A DNA stretch of 64,000 nt, taken from contig NZ_OZ246980.1 in NCBI RefSeq assembly GCF_965232525.1, forward strand, positions 1 to 64,000. Direction: 5' to 3'. Source of the stretch: Bauldia sp965232525. GTDB taxonomy: Bacteria; Pseudomonadota; Alphaproteobacteria; Rhizobiales; Kaistiaceae. The notes beneath the pieces were generated by a model that was not told the origin of the DNA, searched no databases, and saw only the letters and a list, made by a program, of their open reading frames with translations. Within the stretch, counting starts at the first letter, position 1. Each line of letters begins with the position of its first letter. The translations under genes and the position numbers were made by a program. Positions 63,686-64,000 of the stretch are shown piece after piece.

Positions 63686-64000
63686 TCAAACGTCGAACTC
63701 GACCACCACCGGGCAATGATCGCTCGCCTTGGGACGATCCCAACCCATGCGCGGATAACGCGCCACATCCAGGTTGGGAACCCGGATCGGCATGCCGGCA
63801 CGGATGATCCGAGGTGACCCCTCCACCCGTTGCGAGAGCTCCGGGGACGCAATGATGTAATCCAACTGGGTCTTGTGCCGCTGGCCGGAGTAATAGTGAG
63901 TCCAGCGATCGGCCTCGGCGACCGCCTCCAGCATGTTCTTGCCGAAGCCCTCGTCGAGCAGCGGATCGACACCTGACGCTTCGTCCGAATCCAGCACCTT
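63686..64000 (-). CDS. Endonuclease/exonuclease/phosphatase family protein, C-terminal part
   Basis: The last ~105 residues of a minus-strand gene that runs off the right edge. TQLDYIIASPELSQRV and the ending RPKASDHCPVVVEFDV give the typical C-terminal Asp and SDHxPV active-site motif of the EEP (exonuclease III-like) superfamily. The N-terminus and catalytic Glu/Asp residues are outside the window, so XthA cannot be told apart from other EEP members. Confidence 0.75.
   Translation of the reverse strand, partial: KVLDSDEASGVDPLLDEGFGKNMLEAVAEADRWTHYYSGQRHKTQLDYIIASPELSQRVEGSPRIIRAGMPIRVPNLDVARYPRMGWDRPKASDHCPVVVEFDV

Overview
The window is high-GC DNA from an alphaproteobacterium. The best fit is Hyphomicrobiales (Rhizobiales) or a close relative. 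Evidence: the order ybgC-tolQRAB-pal-cpoB-tilS-ftsH, the serC-serA pair beside purA, a rluD-type gene next to a small DUF6476-like membrane protein and rpoH, and short palindromic intergenic repeats of a kind common in that order. Genus cannot be fixed from the sequence alone.

Layout. 1-245 holds no recognised gene. 246-9573 is a carbohydrate island: a CUT2-type sugar ABC transporter with a sugar isomerase/epimerase and an RpiR/SIS regulator on the minus strand, divergent from an SDR dehydrogenase and a polyol (mannitol-type) dehydrogenase. The same 26-bp inverted repeat lies in front of both divergent units and is the likely RpiR operator. 9732-14134 is an RND efflux pair. 14505-14891 holds a Tat-exported HiPIP-like protein and tRNA-Glu(CTC). 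14969-21659 has an AI-2E-family permease, a DUF6476-like protein, an RluD-type pseudouridine synthase, RpoH, a LysR regulator divergent from an NmrA-like protein, and an SDR. 21667-23564 is a TPP-riboswitch-controlled thiXY transporter without an ATPase gene nearby. 23635-30628 contains a proline-rich membrane protein, purA, an EamA exporter, serA and serC with a structured leader. 30714-31667 is an ATP-grasp-like orphan. 31888-41687 is ftsH, tilS and the Tol-Pal envelope cluster, interrupted by a YdeI/OmdA-like gene.

41728-46156 has a GNAT acetyltransferase and a translationally coupled cecR-like/HlyD/ABC-2 efflux operon with a three-half-site operator. 46147-46707 is non-coding and carries palindromic repeats. 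46708-53633 is a putrescine module: gamma-glutamylation enzymes (puuAB-like) divergent from potFGHI. 53644-57624 has an AsmA protein and acetoacetyl-CoA synthetase. 57668-59221 is a CPBP protease-like protein divergent from a TetR regulator with paired operators. 59222-60156 is a scar region: a copy of the 3' end of the acetoacetyl-CoA synthetase gene, a low-GC gene for a secreted ten-cysteine protein, a truncated FAD-oxidoreductase remnant and an 18-bp perfect palindrome. 60215-63645 has a PhyH-type dioxygenase and TRAP transporter membrane subunits. An endonuclease/exonuclease/phosphatase-family gene runs off the right edge.

Most of the window is ordinary chromosome. The parts least explained by known families are the 59.2-60.2 kb scar with its cysteine-rich protein, the RpiR operator pair, and the orphan ATP-grasp-like gene.
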